64,000 nucleotides of DNA from Amyloporia xantha (taxonomy: Eukaryota; Basidiomycota; Agaricomycetes; Polyporales; Adustoporiaceae). This document shows, one piece after another, positions 11,466-23,640 of the stretch. The position numbers were made by a program, and so were the translations under genes. The notes under the pieces were generated by a model. That model worked only from the letters and a program-made list of their open reading frames with translations. It made no database searches and was not told where the DNA came from. Location: NCBI GenBank assembly GCA_036971615.1, contig JAYKKR010000002.1, forward strand, positions 1,178,001 to 1,242,000, in the 5' to 3' direction. Positions within the stretch are counted from its first letter, which is position 1, and every line of letters begins with the position of its first letter.

Positions 11466-12659
11466 ACTGTTGGCTTTTTGTGTTGCTGCGCGCATCGCTT
11501 CCTTTCATCATTCAACATTTCACCTTGTACACTTGTTTGCCGCCGTCGCCGATCCTGTTGTATCCATGTCGCCGCTCTATGCCTTGAAGACCACCATGAC
11601 CGCTTCCGAAGACCACTCGTTCTGCAGTCAGCATCCCTGACTGTGTAAGTGTTACGATCCACACTGCAAGATTCCTCATGCATCCATGGCACGCCTCGCT
11701 GATAACGCTCGTTATGCCAAATCCGCTCTGCTCAAACCTCGAGCAATCTGTCCGACGTCTCTCGTTGGGCGGATTGCTACGTCCGTTTTCTCGATATTCC
11801 ATTTCGACGTCTCTCGTGATTCCAGAAAATATAAAAACGCAGTACAGCTGTCCAAGTCGTCATCCTGCATTGATTTCCATCTCGTCACCATCCATCATCG
11901 TCCTCGTCATCATAATCGTGAAATGCCTCCGCTCCAGCATTCCGCACCGTTCAATTGCTCTCTGAAGCTTCCGTTCGGGATGCTTGGTCACAGGCTCTGT
12001 AGCTATCATCTCTATCTCCTCACATATCTCATTATGTACGCTGCACACGAACGGTTTTCGGCCGACGTCGATCATCTCATCTTTCATCCTACTATTACTC
12101 CATCTCGCTTTTCTCTCTGTTCCTTTTTTGTTTTTATTTTCAGACTCCCGTTCATCCATGGTATCTCAGCTGTCTATTGGCGTGCACCTGTTCGATGTGT
12201 TCACCGCCGTGTTTTGGCCGAGTTTTCGTGTGTGACTCGTTCCATTTGTTTTTCTTGGACTCTCTTTATGCATTTGTCTGATTATGGACAACCTATTCCA
12301 CACTTCCCCCTTCCTCCATTTTCCCCTCATGGGATCCACAGAATTTCGCCAACATATCTAAATGCATCGTCCACGTTATCTGGTTGTTGACTATGTGTGT
12401 TGATTCCGACGTTGGCATATCTGGGTGAGATGTCCAAATCTGGCCACAAACATGCCATATACGGTAAGAAGATCGCCTTTTTTGGAATGGGCCGTGGCCA
12501 TGTAATCCTCGTCGTACAAGCTGAGTTCTGCCTTCACGATCACGGCTGACAGAAAAGTGAAATGAGCAACGAGTTACAAGGCATTTAAAATACACAGCAA
12601 TTCAGTTACTTTCATACGTCAACACTGCTAAAACATAAAGGACCTTGGGACCAGTTGCT
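11466..12659. other. Intergenic, 3' flank of cdc25
   Basis: AT- and pyrimidine-rich sequence without a convincing exon on either strand. No repeats or RNA genes recognised. Confidence 0.4.
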
Positions 12660-13250
12660 CCCTTCAGGAATCTGTTGAGTCCGAGTCTGATCTGCTTATC
12701 CGGAAAGCACGCTCGCCATGGTCGGGAATGCGATCTTCGCTGATCTAAACTTGAATACCCACCATCTCCAGCTAAACCTCGTCAGTAACATCCCTCCACT
12801 CCCCCGGCCCTATTGACGGGCTCAGTGTCGTGACAGCAAGCCGATTCATCGCCCATACTTCGCGGTGTATGCCCTTATTGTACCGCATCAAGTCCTACTC
12901 GCACAAAGATCACCAGATGTGCGCCACCATGACCGTAGTCACTGTGTCCGCAAAGACGTACTCCCGTTTGGACAGAACCTATGGTACCGTACCTTGGACG
13001 GATAGTACGTCTCGTTATACGTCAGGTCGATGTACCGACCGTGCCTGTGGAAGGGGAGCTGCCTCACCGCATTGTCATTGTAGTGAGGCAGCGGACCGGC
13101 CGTCGAGATGTAACTTGAGCACCTCCGCGGTATTTCACAGTTCGCACTCGCTGTCTTCCCCGTCAGAGGCTGAGTGGCACATACGCGGAGGGCTTGCATC
13201 TCCCTGGGCGTGATCATCCCCTCGAGGAGGCTCCGTCACGGTTCCATACT
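12660..13250 (-). pseudogene. Decayed 3' part of an MGQYW/F-box-like gene
   Basis: On the minus strand the DNA aligns by eye with the 3' half of the intact family member at 14989-16141. Shared landmarks are the end motif around CCATGG (12717), the segment for GEW-DVT near 12790-12810, and the string GTACTCCCGTTT at 12957-12968 coding the R-E-Y-V step. Many indels and stops break the frame. It lies just outside the left arm of the inverted duplication. Confidence 0.55.
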
Positions 13251-13344
13251 ATAAGGTATATCAGGACCACTTGTTATTGTGTTATTGAAATATCCATTAT
13301 TTCAGTCAGTCCAGTCTCGTGCAGCAACTCATGAGTATTTTTGA

Positions 13345-13379
13345 GGGACTCCTTACGTTGAAAAATGGTAAGGAGTCCC
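13345..13379. repeat. Perfect 12-bp inverted repeat (hairpin) beside the duplication breakpoint
   Basis: GGGACTCCTTAC at 13345-13356 and its exact reverse complement at 13368-13379 enclose an 11-base loop. The hairpin ends 10 bases before the position where homology between the two large inverted arms starts (13389). Confidence 0.7.
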
Positions 13380-13388
13380 AACGAAATG

Positions 13389-14420
13389 CGGAACATCGTC
13401 GCGGCCATGGGACAGTACTGGAAGATGTGCGATTCTTACCTCATTCCATCTCTACAATGCATTTGCGCATACCAGCTGTGTATAGTATGCTGTCAGTCTC
13501 AGTCTCTTCCAACGAGAGTATGTTGAAACCGACGACTACCAAAGCTTGGTAAATTCCTATTTTGTGGACCGCCACTGCTGGTAAAGCTTTTCATCACCCA
13601 TAGCCCGGGCCCGGCCCCGGATTCTGTCCTTGTAATGGTACGCTTTCTTATAATTGGGAGTGGCATCAGGGCCTGTGGCGAACGCTGTCTGTCATTTTCC
13701 CAAGGGGTCTTCTTCCCTGGAACGCCTAAACCTGATCGTCTGCTCCGCCCGGTACGCGATCACGCAGAGCAAGGGCGCCGCGCACTCCGTCATCGCATTC
13801 ATCTTTCTTTCCTACGCCGCATATGAGTAAGCCTTTCTTATTTCCTCTTTCCCGGTATTGTGTTGTGCGTGTTGTCTCTAATACCTTGCCACAGCCTCGC
13901 GTTCACGCCGCTCATTGTGTCGTATACGGTCGAGATCCTGCCGTACTCTCTCCGCGCAAAGGGCTTCAACGTCTTCAACTTCACCATCTCTGTCGCGCGC
14001 ATCTTCAACCAGTAGGTCAACGCGATCGCCCTCCAGAACATCGGCTGGAAGTACTACGTGCGTCTCTTCTCTCTTTTTCACTTCTCCCTTGCGCCTCCCT
14101 CTTTTCTGGAGACGCGCACCGCTCACGCCGGCTCCATGTACGCACGCTGGCTGGCGTTCGAGCTCGTCTTCCTGTACTTCATGACCGTCGAGACGAAGAA
14201 CCTCTCGGTCGAGGAGACTGGCGCCGCCCGAGGTGCTGGACCTCCGAGTCATACTTGCCTTCTTCGAATATACGCCCGCCGTGAATTTTCTCTCCATGGC
14301 GAACACGAGCCTCTCGTCGTTCGACCATGAGCGAGTGTACTATCAGCTCATCTGCACTGCGCAGTTAGGGAAGGACGACCGCCGCATCGGCGACTATACG
14401 AACAACGATGACCTGCGGCG
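13389..14420 (+). pseudogene. F-box-like MGQYW-family pseudogene, interrupted by a transporter fragment
   Basis: Starts with ATGGGACAGTACTGGAAGAT (13407 on), the conserved MGQYWK first exon, and continues with the LVKLF-type segment near 13580-13640. The F-box part resumes at 14224 as PPEVL and goes on with SSFDHERVYYQLICTAQLGKDDRRIGDYTNNDDL, typical of this family. The joining bases CCTAAACCTG|CCGCCCGAGG are contiguous in the right arm, so 13735-14223 was inserted here. At 14421 the sequence switches to an OYE-derived fragment. Confidence 0.7.
13735..14223 (+). pseudogene. Inserted C-terminal fragment of an MFS sugar transporter gene
   Basis: Translation gives AITQSKGAAHSVIAFIFLSY, an intron (GTAAGC..CACAG), then LAFTPLIVSYTVEILPYSL, RAKGFNVFNF, ARIFNQ-stop-VNAIALQNIGWKYY, a second intron, and WLAFELVFLYFMTVETKNLS. 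This is the last part (helices 8-12) of a fungal hexose/lactose-permease type transporter. A tyrosine codon is replaced by TAG after IFNQ, and both ends are truncated. The retained introns show a DNA-level copy, not a processed cDNA. Absent from the right arm. Confidence 0.8.
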
Positions 14421-14609
14421 ATGCATGCAAGACCAGGTGCTTCGGACATTCTTCTGCAGTATACTCCTGGTATACATATCCACACCGTTGAATCTCGTGT
14501 CAATACCACCGTCAAGCGCGACGACCCAACTGACGAGGTAGTCTCGGCAGAGCACATGAGCCCTGAGGGCAATAGCGACTACTTGTTGGCGCAGGAACAG
14601 TCATTATGA
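14421..14609 (+). pseudogene. Internally deleted OYE (flavin oxidoreductase) fragment fused to the F-box relic
   Basis: Starts at CATGCAAGACCAGGTGC, equivalent to GMQDPVPTF of the intact OYE genes in this window, keeps the HTVESRVNTTV segment (HAVEPRVNTY in 19532-21161), then jumps directly to SPEGNSDYLLAQEQSL, equivalent to the [15 protein letters not shown] end of the OYE gene at 46520-47995. The segment between, the C-terminal part of the TIM barrel, is missing. The same chimera is present in the right arm (36950-37145), so the fusion predates the inverted duplication. Confidence 0.7.
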
Positions 14610-14988
14610 TGTTCAAGGTCGTTGTGTATTGATTATGGGCTTGCTTTTCCTGGCTTCTCTTGAAGTCCGGCACATCTAGCACTCCAAAGCTGCCATAGAG
14701 TGTATTTGATTCCTATATGTCCCGATTCTTTATATCTGTCAATGCTATGATGCGGCATTAACGCGCGGCCTCCTAAAATTCTGGATCGTGATTATATGTA
14801 CTGTACGTACACCCTTCACATTGAACTAATATAACAAACAAAAGAATCCGACCGGATAAAGAGCTGTGCATAATACGTTCCACACATCGTCCAAGAATGC
14901 AACGCCACTACAAGTACCATCTTCCATCGTCACCGGCAACCATCCTACCCTGCGAGACGCAGAAACATACAAACGCTCATGGCACGAT

Positions 14989-16141
14989 CTAGTCCGAGCC
15001 CGAGACCGTTGACTTCTTCTGCCATGGTTTGGAAACACCGTATTCACTATCCCAAATCTCCTTCATTTGATCCAAGACTTCTGTGGTGACATCTTTCCAT
15101 TCACCCGAGGATAACGGAGGAGCCAGGCGGTCTAACGTGGTGACTTCAAGACGATCGCCCGCCCACACGCCACGGTGGATGTCTTTCTCGTACGCCATCG
15201 CGGTTGAGTCATCAGAAGACCAGCATATTCGAGCCATGATGATCTCGCTGAAGGTGATGACGCCCTTGAAGAAGGGATGCGAAGAGGAGGTACCCGACAG
15301 TGAGGCGGTTGCGTCTCCACGAACATACTCCCGTTTTGAGATATTGCATAGGACCCATGGGGTCTCGGGTGATGCCAGCTCGTAGTGCGGCTCCTCTAGA
15401 CATAAACTGCAGTATTCAGTGCACTCAAAATATGGAAGATATCTCAGAGAGTTATGTGAGAAACCACGGTGCTCTGAGATCGAGACTTCTCTGAATGTCC
15501 GCGTGATGACATCGTACAACGACCCAGTCTCTTCTTCATCGCTTTCGGCTTCGGACTCGCCTGAGTCTGGAAAACCTGCACGTTGACGCAGTTCCTCCAG
15601 CTCTGCTTGCGTGATCAACCCTTCTGGGAGATCGCCATCTTGCATATAGTCACCAAGACAGATGACACGATCGCCAGCCCAGGACCGAGAAGAGCAGATG
15701 AGTTCGTACAGCCGTTGGTACCCAAATGAAGACAGGTGTGTGTTCGTCATCGTGAGAAAGATGACATCACGAATGCTGTGGATGTTCGCGAATATAAGGT
15801 ACAGTAGTTCGGGCGCGAGGTCCAGACGGCCTAGAGCGAGTTTTGTGGCGGAGGACCGGGTGTACGGCTTGCTCTTCTGTGGCAAATGTGAGTCATCTGT
15901 CGCTGGGAAGAAGCAGAGCAGTACGCACCTTGACCAATCTAGAGTCGGGAGATGGGCGAGGGGACGGGGTAGCAAAGAGCTTGACGATGTTTGGCAGGTA
16001 AAACAAGAATTCTCCAAGCTTTCCCCATCCTCCAAGAGTCTCCCTTTTATCGAGATTTACCCTGAGCGCATGTAGGGTGTGGTTAGCGATAAGCATACAA
16101 TAAAAGATGCAGTTCGCCCACAATTGCCAATATTGACCCAT
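14989..16141 (-). CDS. F-box-like MGQYW-family protein (intact copy in left arm)
   Basis: Three exons: 16141-16122 (MGQYWQ plus two bases), 16061-15929 and 15876-14989. Exon 2 reads LVNLDKRETLGGWGKLGEFLF then TPSPRPSPDSRLVK; exon 3 starts KSKPYTRSSATKLALGRLDL, followed by the F-box-like stretch LAPELLYLIFANIHSIRDVIFLTMTNTHLSSFG and by GDRVICLGDYMQDGDLPEGL. The C-terminal third has REYVRGDATA and RGVWAGDRLEVTTLDRL. About 345 residues. F-box proteins are substrate adaptors of SCF ubiquitin ligases; here that is only an inference from the L-P-x-E-L-L-like helix pattern. The first intron happens to be open in frame, which hides the true MGQYWQLVNLDKRE junction. Confidence 0.7.
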
Positions 16142-16969
16142 TATATCAGTATTCTTATATGATTAATGGAGTTCCGTGTTGAGAGTTGTACGAGTCTTCA
16201 GAAATGTCGGACTGAACGAATCACAATGCAAACAAGGGTGATGATAGTTGGGTCTTGTTTCCGTAGCTCCGGAATGAAAGAATGAGTGTGAAGGGGGACC
16301 ACCTAATGGAGGCCCTACTTATACCTTCGTGAGCTTTGGCCTGAGCCGCGGGGTTGCAAACTTGCAGCCACAAGAGACGCTCGTGAGACGTGGCCTGAGA
16401 GCGACGGTACAGTCGTCGGCAGTGCATCGTGCCAGCATCCATATTCCACGTCATTCTGGTGAGCCTTAAGACCAGAAAATAAGTCTCAGGAAACGTCAAT
16501 GAGCTGCGCAAAGGTTTGCGCATAGAACGAGCTCACGCTCACAGCGAAATTAAGGTATTCTCAATTTTTACTTGCTACCAGTACGCGTTGTCGACACATT
16601 CCATTGACAGTCCGGGAAATCTCGTCGGGACGCCCTGAGGGGAACGAGGCAGATAGGATAGCTGAGAAACCCAGAGCAGGAGAACGGATGCTCTCCCCGG
16701 AGTTCCCGCCACAGCTCACGGCAAGACGATCAGACCAATCAACAATACGTAGGGATATCTACGATCAGACTAATGAACAGTGGGGATATCTATATATTTC
16801 TACATTTTCGTTGCCACAATGCTATACAGCAATATCGACTGGTAGTAAAAAATAACAGACAGAACGCGGATAAAGCGCATGGTATACACATAAATCTTCC
16901 AGTCCATTCCACATACGGCCACCGAACAGTCCATCTTGTTCATATTGAGTGCGCTCTGTATGTCCCCAC
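16142..16969. other. Upstream region of the left-arm F-box-like gene (duplicated)
   Basis: Non-coding sequence matching 33899-34705 inverted. A distal part (about 16406-16728) is present a third time at 23081-23402. A 100-codon open frame at 16221-16523 (-) exists in both arms but is broken by stops in the third copy, so it is not called a gene. Confidence 0.55.
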
Positions 16970-17311
16970 TCATCCCTGCACATGCAGATCGCCTCGGGGC
17001 AGCTTTGGTTCGTCAGGCCCGTACGGCTCGCCCGTCTCCTCCCTCATCAAGTCATTGATCCACGCACCCTTCGGTTGCAGGCGTACACCCCGGCTCACAT
17101 ACATCACCGCGATGTACATCCACGCCGCAGCGTTGCCCACTGTGCCAACTTCGTCGCTGACGTGGGTGCGCGCGTGCTCGGACATGGTATCGTACAGCTC
17201 GTCGTCCGTGACAAGGTCGAAGATGTGCTTCTCGACCGCCTCATTGTCGCCAGGCTCACAGATGTATCCACTCTTGCCATCTATGATCTGCAGCGGGATA
17301 CCACCCGTGCG
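16970..17311 (-). pseudogene. Last 342 bp of trehalose phosphorylase, captured in the left arm
   Basis: Reverse complement matches the intact gene's 33557-33898 with few differences, including the shared TGA stop (16970-16972). At 17311 the match stops abruptly in the codons for SRTGG, after which unrelated sequence follows. It has no start, promoter or catalytic N-terminal domain and cannot make an enzyme. It shows the direction of the event: the right copy is the source. Confidence 0.88.
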
Positions 17312-17567
17312 CTTTTTACGTAAATGGATAATCCGTATACACCTCCGGTACTAAGTAGTGCGATTACCCTTCACCAACGTGTGCATGCTGACTCTTCACA
17401 ATCAAATGATATAGCCAACAAAAGAAGATGACCAAGTGAAGAAATATGTTAAACACACTTCAGAAAATACAACGACTCTACAAGCGCAATCTTTAGTTGC
17501 CACTTGGACGATCCCAACATGTGAGATGCATATGTGTGCATCAACACACGACGGCTCATGACTTGGT

Positions 17568-18715
17568 CTAGTCCGAGTCCGAGTCTGAATCCGATTCCGA
17601 TTCCGATTCTGAATCAGAGTCCGAGTCCAGCCATGGTTTAGGAGCGCAAGTGTCACTGTTCCAAATCTCGACCATTTCATCGAGGACCTTGACGGTGACA
17701 TCCTTCCATTCACCCGAGGATATTGGAGGAACCAGGCGATCTAGCGTAGTGACTTCAAAGCGATTACCTGCCCACACACCTCGGTGGATACCTTTCTGGT
17801 ACTTGAATGAGCTTGGGGCAGCAGAAGACCAGCAAATCCGAGCGATGATGATTTCGCCGAAAGTGATGACGCGGTTGAACAACGGATACGAAGAGGGCTC
17901 CCCTGAGAGTGCGGCTGTGACGTCTCCGCGAACATACTCCCGCTTTGAAAGATTGCATAGGACCCATGGGACCTCGTATGATCCCGGCTCGTAGTGCGGC
18001 TCCTCCTGACATAGACGCCGGTATTCATTGTACTCGTGAGGTGGAAGACAGCTGCGATATTTGTCTGGGGGACCACTGGGCCCTGAGAACGAGATTTTCT
18101 TGAACGTCCGGTCGGCAAGTTTGTACAATGACCCATGGCCAGTGTCTTCGTCGTCATTTTCGTACAGTTCGTCCAGCTCATCTTCCGTGATCAACCCGCG
18201 TGGGAGATCATCATCGTCCATATAGTCACCAAAACAGATGACACGATCGCCAGCCCAGGCTCGAGAGGAACAGATGAGTTCGTACAACCGTTGGTACCCG
18301 AATGAAGACAGGTGGGTGTTCGTCAACGTGAGAAAGATGACATCATCGATGTTGTGGATGTTTGCGAATATAAGGTACAGCAGTTCAGGCGCGAGGTCCA
18401 GACGTCCTAGAGCTTTCGTGGTGGGGGACCGGGTATATGGCTTGCTCTTCTGTTGAAAATGTGAGTCAACCGTCACTGGGAAGGAAGAGAACAGTACGCA
18501 CCTTCACTAAAATAGAGCTAGGAGATGGGCGAGGGGATGGGGTGGCGAAGAACTTGACGACCTTTTGCAGCCCAGAGAACAAAAAGTCCCCAAGCTTTCC
18601 CCACCCTGGATAGGCCTCTCTTTTGTCGAGGTTTACCCTGAGTGCGTATAGGGTATGGTTAACAAAACACATAAGATGAAACGCAGTTCGCCCACAATTG
18701 CCAATACTGTCCCAT
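17568..18715 (-). CDS. F-box-like MGQYW-family protein, third paralogue, with Asp/Ser/Glu tail
   Basis: Start ATG 18715 (MGQYWQ, short first exon), second exon VNLDKREAYPGWGKLGDFLF to SSILVK, third exon from KSKPYTRSPTTKALGRLDL to the TAG at 17568. The F-box-like helix region LAPELLYLIFANIHNIDDVIF and the GDRVICFGDYMDDDDLPRGL block are kept. The protein ends in a run of D-S and E-S dipeptides (about 20 residues). About 340 residues, frame intact. It lies just beyond the breakpoint of the left arm and is more divergent from the arm copies than they are from each other, so it is an older tandem duplicate. Function unknown beyond possible SCF adaptor. Confidence 0.7.
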
Positions 18716-19531
18716 GATGTCACTATTCTTTCACGTTTTCAGTTGTGATGAAACAGTCAAAATGAAAAAGGTGAGGATAGCAGAACTTTGTTTCCGTAGC
18801 TCCCGAGGGAAAGAACAAGTGTGAAGGGGAGGCCACTCAATGGAAGGCCTACTTATACCATTGTGAGCTTTGGTTGTAAAAGCCACACTAGCGCTCATGC
18901 GACGTGGCTTGAATTGGTTGTATCACGCGCACGGGAGGAATTACGCGAGTGTCGCATTTGGAAAGCGTCGGTCTGCATCAACATCGTCAGTGGGCAGGCG
19001 AGACAAAGGGGTGTAAGAGTCACAATCAAGCGAAGGGAAAGACTGTTCTCTAAGCGACACCAAAAGGTGTACTTTCTCGGAGCCCGGTGGTGAGACTGAA
19101 CTGTACATGTAGGCGCGAGACAATGGAACATGAATGGGACGGCAATGTCGAAGGCTTCAAGTTGTCTAATTGGTATGCACGCAGCACTATTTGGAATAGT
19201 CACGGTGTAAATGCCTACATGCAATAATAATAAGAAAAGTAGCACTAGATTGTATAGTTCTGAGACATATTTTGTGGCATTTTTCAGAACATCTTATTCA
19301 CCCACAGGCTCACTGCGTCTTCGAGGGATAACTCGTTGGAGAATGTAGACTAATCAGGGATCTTAGCCGCGAATGTCCTTGGGAAAGGCTCATAGTGTCC
19401 GCGATAGAGTACTAGTGCGATCGAAGAGCCATTAGCCCACAAACAAAAATTGTACGCCATGTTGCACTAAAAATTCGTGACAGTCACAAACGGCCAATCA
19501 TTCATCAAACCTTTACAATCGCAAGAGCACT
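18716..19531. other. Intergenic
   Basis: Upstream of the F-box-like gene and downstream of the OYE gene, both on the minus strand. No exon, repeat or RNA gene recognised. Confidence 0.4.
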
Positions 19532-21161
<1,630 letters not shown>

Positions 21162-22023
21162 GGCGTAGGTTTGAGGGCAGCTTGCTTTGGCGCAAGAGAC
21201 ATCTGAGCTCCCAGCTTATATTTATAATCGCAGGGAGGGATGCTTCGTGGAGTAGGCGCGGAGAACAATACGGGTCCCTTCTGGCTGATTTGTCAGTCTC
21301 GGTTGGATATCACGATCACATTCTACCAGGGTATTCCCACAAGCCACACTAGAACCAACTTCATTGCATGACATCCGTGACATCTGCGACCATAGACGAC
21401 GTACGTTGAGTGGCTTTAGACTGAAAGGTCGAAACTACATCGGTGGCGCACGAGGTTTGGCAATGTCTTAGAAAAACGCAGCCAGATTGACTGGATACAT
21501 TTTCCAAAACAGACTCAACGAGCACGTTGGTAGTTGTATGCTGAGTCAGGGATTTCGGCTTCTAGGAAGACCTGCGTATAATATGACTGGTGTCAGCGTT
21601 GGAAGATACGAATGTCGCATCAAACAGGAAGTCAACGCATTGACTAATTGCACGGTCCCGATCGTCCCCCGAGCTCATCAAGGGTTTGTAATACGGTCAC
21701 ATCTAATGTGACCAGCATTTGAACTGCAACCGGTCTCTGAACTGCGAGAGCATGGAAGTACGCATGTGAGAGCGGCGGCAACGCGTCCAGGTCAACGACC
21801 AAACCCACGCTTGCGCACGCAATCTACTCTGATACTGACCAATCCAGCACCATGGCATGGACGTCTATGTATGTCCTACCGTACTGTTAGCAGTACAGCC
21901 TTACGCTGTATAGGTTCCTACCAATCATCGAGATCGGTACTGTAACCGTCGGGCCCTGCTCCATGTTTGAAACTTATCACATCTCAATTTGCCTAGAAAC
22001 GTCAGAAACCGTGCTTGCTTACT
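21162..22023. other. Intergenic
   Basis: Upstream region of OYE copy 1. No exon supported on either strand. Confidence 0.4.
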
Positions 22024-22961
22024 TTATGGGGTACCATTTGCGCTACAAACATTGTGGTCCATGAGAGCCTGGTCAAATGCGTCCTTCCAACCCTTCCGCA
22101 CAGCCATCGTACGACTCTGCTCATCGCTTGGGCCCTGCATCGCGAACCAACTCAGATCGACAGCAGGTTGGCCTCCGGACTGCTCAGAGAGCTCTCGAAT
22201 GTCTCTCGCATGCCTCAAAGTGTACTTGCTGGGCAAGATCGCATTTCGTAAGATGTGCTCGCCAATATCCGGAGCGGTGAGAGCGCTGCGGTGCGAGACA
22301 ACCCGCTTGATGTCGTCTATGATCTTCTGATAATCATCGCTGACCGAGAGGAGAAGCTCGTCCCTGGTGAGCTGCTCCCGCGGAGTTATGGACAGCTCCG
22401 GTACAGTGTCGCGGTTTATGTGCGAGTTGTCGATATAGACGTTGTTTCCGAGGGTGAGTGTGCCGATTGCAATAGGTCTAGTGAGATCCAACTTGTCGAA
22501 AAGGGTGCCAACGGTGATAGACTCGACGCCGTGTTGACCATTGAAGGGATCAGCATAGATGTCAATGGCGAACGTTCTTCTGGGAGTGAAGTAATCGAAG
22601 TGTCGGCCTCTTTTGAACGGCTGCATTGCATACTCCCGAATCCCATCGAATGTAACAATGGCTCCATTTCGGAGATCAAGCGCCTTTCAATGCCTTTGGG
22701 ATGGAGTTCCACGTTGCAGCAGCTGAGCTGCATGTGCCATGTTGGGACTCTTGAGAAGTATGTGATCGATATGCAGATGGAGGAAGAAGGGTATCAAAGG
22801 TGGGTACTCCTTATTAAGACTCCTTGGCCCCAGAGAAACGTGTTTGATTACAGTGATTTCGCTCAATTCAATGTTGACGATTTTGAAATCAGCACCTCCT
22901 GCAAGCCTACGTGCAATGGCAGATATGAGTACAAATGTGATTTCCCAGTCCCTGCCTACTC
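22024..22961 (-). pseudogene. Hypothetical protein with one in-frame stop; unrecognised family
   Basis: A minus-strand frame is open from about 22961 to the TAA at 22024 except for a single TGA at 22687-22689. Upstream of it the translation is WEITFVLISAIARRLAGGAD, KIVNIELSEITVIKHVS and EYPPLIPFFLHLHIDHILL; downstream it is KALDLRNGAIVTFDGIREYA and, after ATG 22626, 200 residues ending SANGTP. No domain is recognised. The amino-acid mix on both sides looks coding, so this is either a gene broken by one nonsense change (or a small frameshift near it) or two exons with an unseen intron. Confidence 0.45.
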
Positions 22962-23080
22962 ACCCGTGAAGCACAGGTAAATTCTGCTGGATATCCACCG
23001 GACCATAGTAGTAGCTAATCCCGTACCTAATGTCTACGTCTGGCGATGCCCTCGCGGACAATAAATGGAGAAAAAAAAAA

Positions 23081-23402
23081 GACGTGGCCTGAGAGCGACG
23101 GTACAGTTATCGGCAGTGCATCGTGCCAACATTCATATTCCACGTCATTCTGGTGAGCCTTAAGACCCAAAAACTAAGTCTCAGGAAACATCAATGAGCT
23201 ACGCAAAGGTCAGCGCATAGAACAAGCTCACGCTCACAGTGAAGTTGAGGTATTCTCAATTTCTACTTGCAACCAGGTACGCGTTATTGACATATCACAG
23301 TGAAAGTCTCGTCTGGGCGCCCTGAGGGAGAATGAGGCAGATAGGGTGGCCGAGAAATCCAGAGCGGGAGAACGGACGCTCTCCCCGGAGTTCCCGCCAC
23401 AG
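23081..23402. repeat. Third copy of a 322-bp module from the duplicated F-box upstream region
   Basis: Matches about 16406-16728 (left arm, same orientation) and the inverse of the right arm around 34140-34460, with more differences than between the two arms. It begins directly after a run of ten A (23071-23080) at GACGTGGCCTGAGAGCGACG and ends at CCCGCCACAG. Confidence 0.75.
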
Positions 23403-23640
23403 CGAGCAAGCCATCACTGCCATAATTTAGTTTAAGTTTCACCGTGCATCTGACTCCAGACCTATCGATGCACAATCAACAGACATCTGAAGACAGTATG
23501 ATATGCTACAGATATGAGCATGTGCAAGGCAAGCATTTCCCTTTGACCTCTGGCGGTACCGCCCTGCGGCAGTGCTCAAAACAACCACATCGCACGGCAG
23601 CCCAAAATTCATTGCAATGTATGTGAGCCGAGTACCCTCA

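Larger units (their letters stand above)
13389..17311. repeat. Left arm of a 3.43-kb inverted segmental duplication
   Basis: Reverse complement matches 33557-37684. The arm contains, in order, an F-box-like pseudogene exon, an inserted transporter fragment (13735-14223), more of the same pseudogene, an OYE fragment, an intact F-box-like gene, its upstream region and the last 342 bp of a trehalose phosphorylase gene. Removing the 489-bp insertion leaves 3434 bp; the right arm without its 695-bp insertion is 3433 bp. The homology ends sharply at 17311, inside what is coding sequence in the right copy. Confidence 0.9.

Noticed and set aside
16221..16523. A 100-codon minus-strand frame conserved in both arms (also 34321-34626)
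   Set aside because: Conservation follows from the recent duplication; the third copy (23081-23402) has stops in that frame and there is no codon bias or domain.
23071..23080. Ten A at 23071 as a retroposon poly-A tail
   Set aside because: The tail would have to belong to sequence on its left, which shows no processed gene; the module on the right starts after it.
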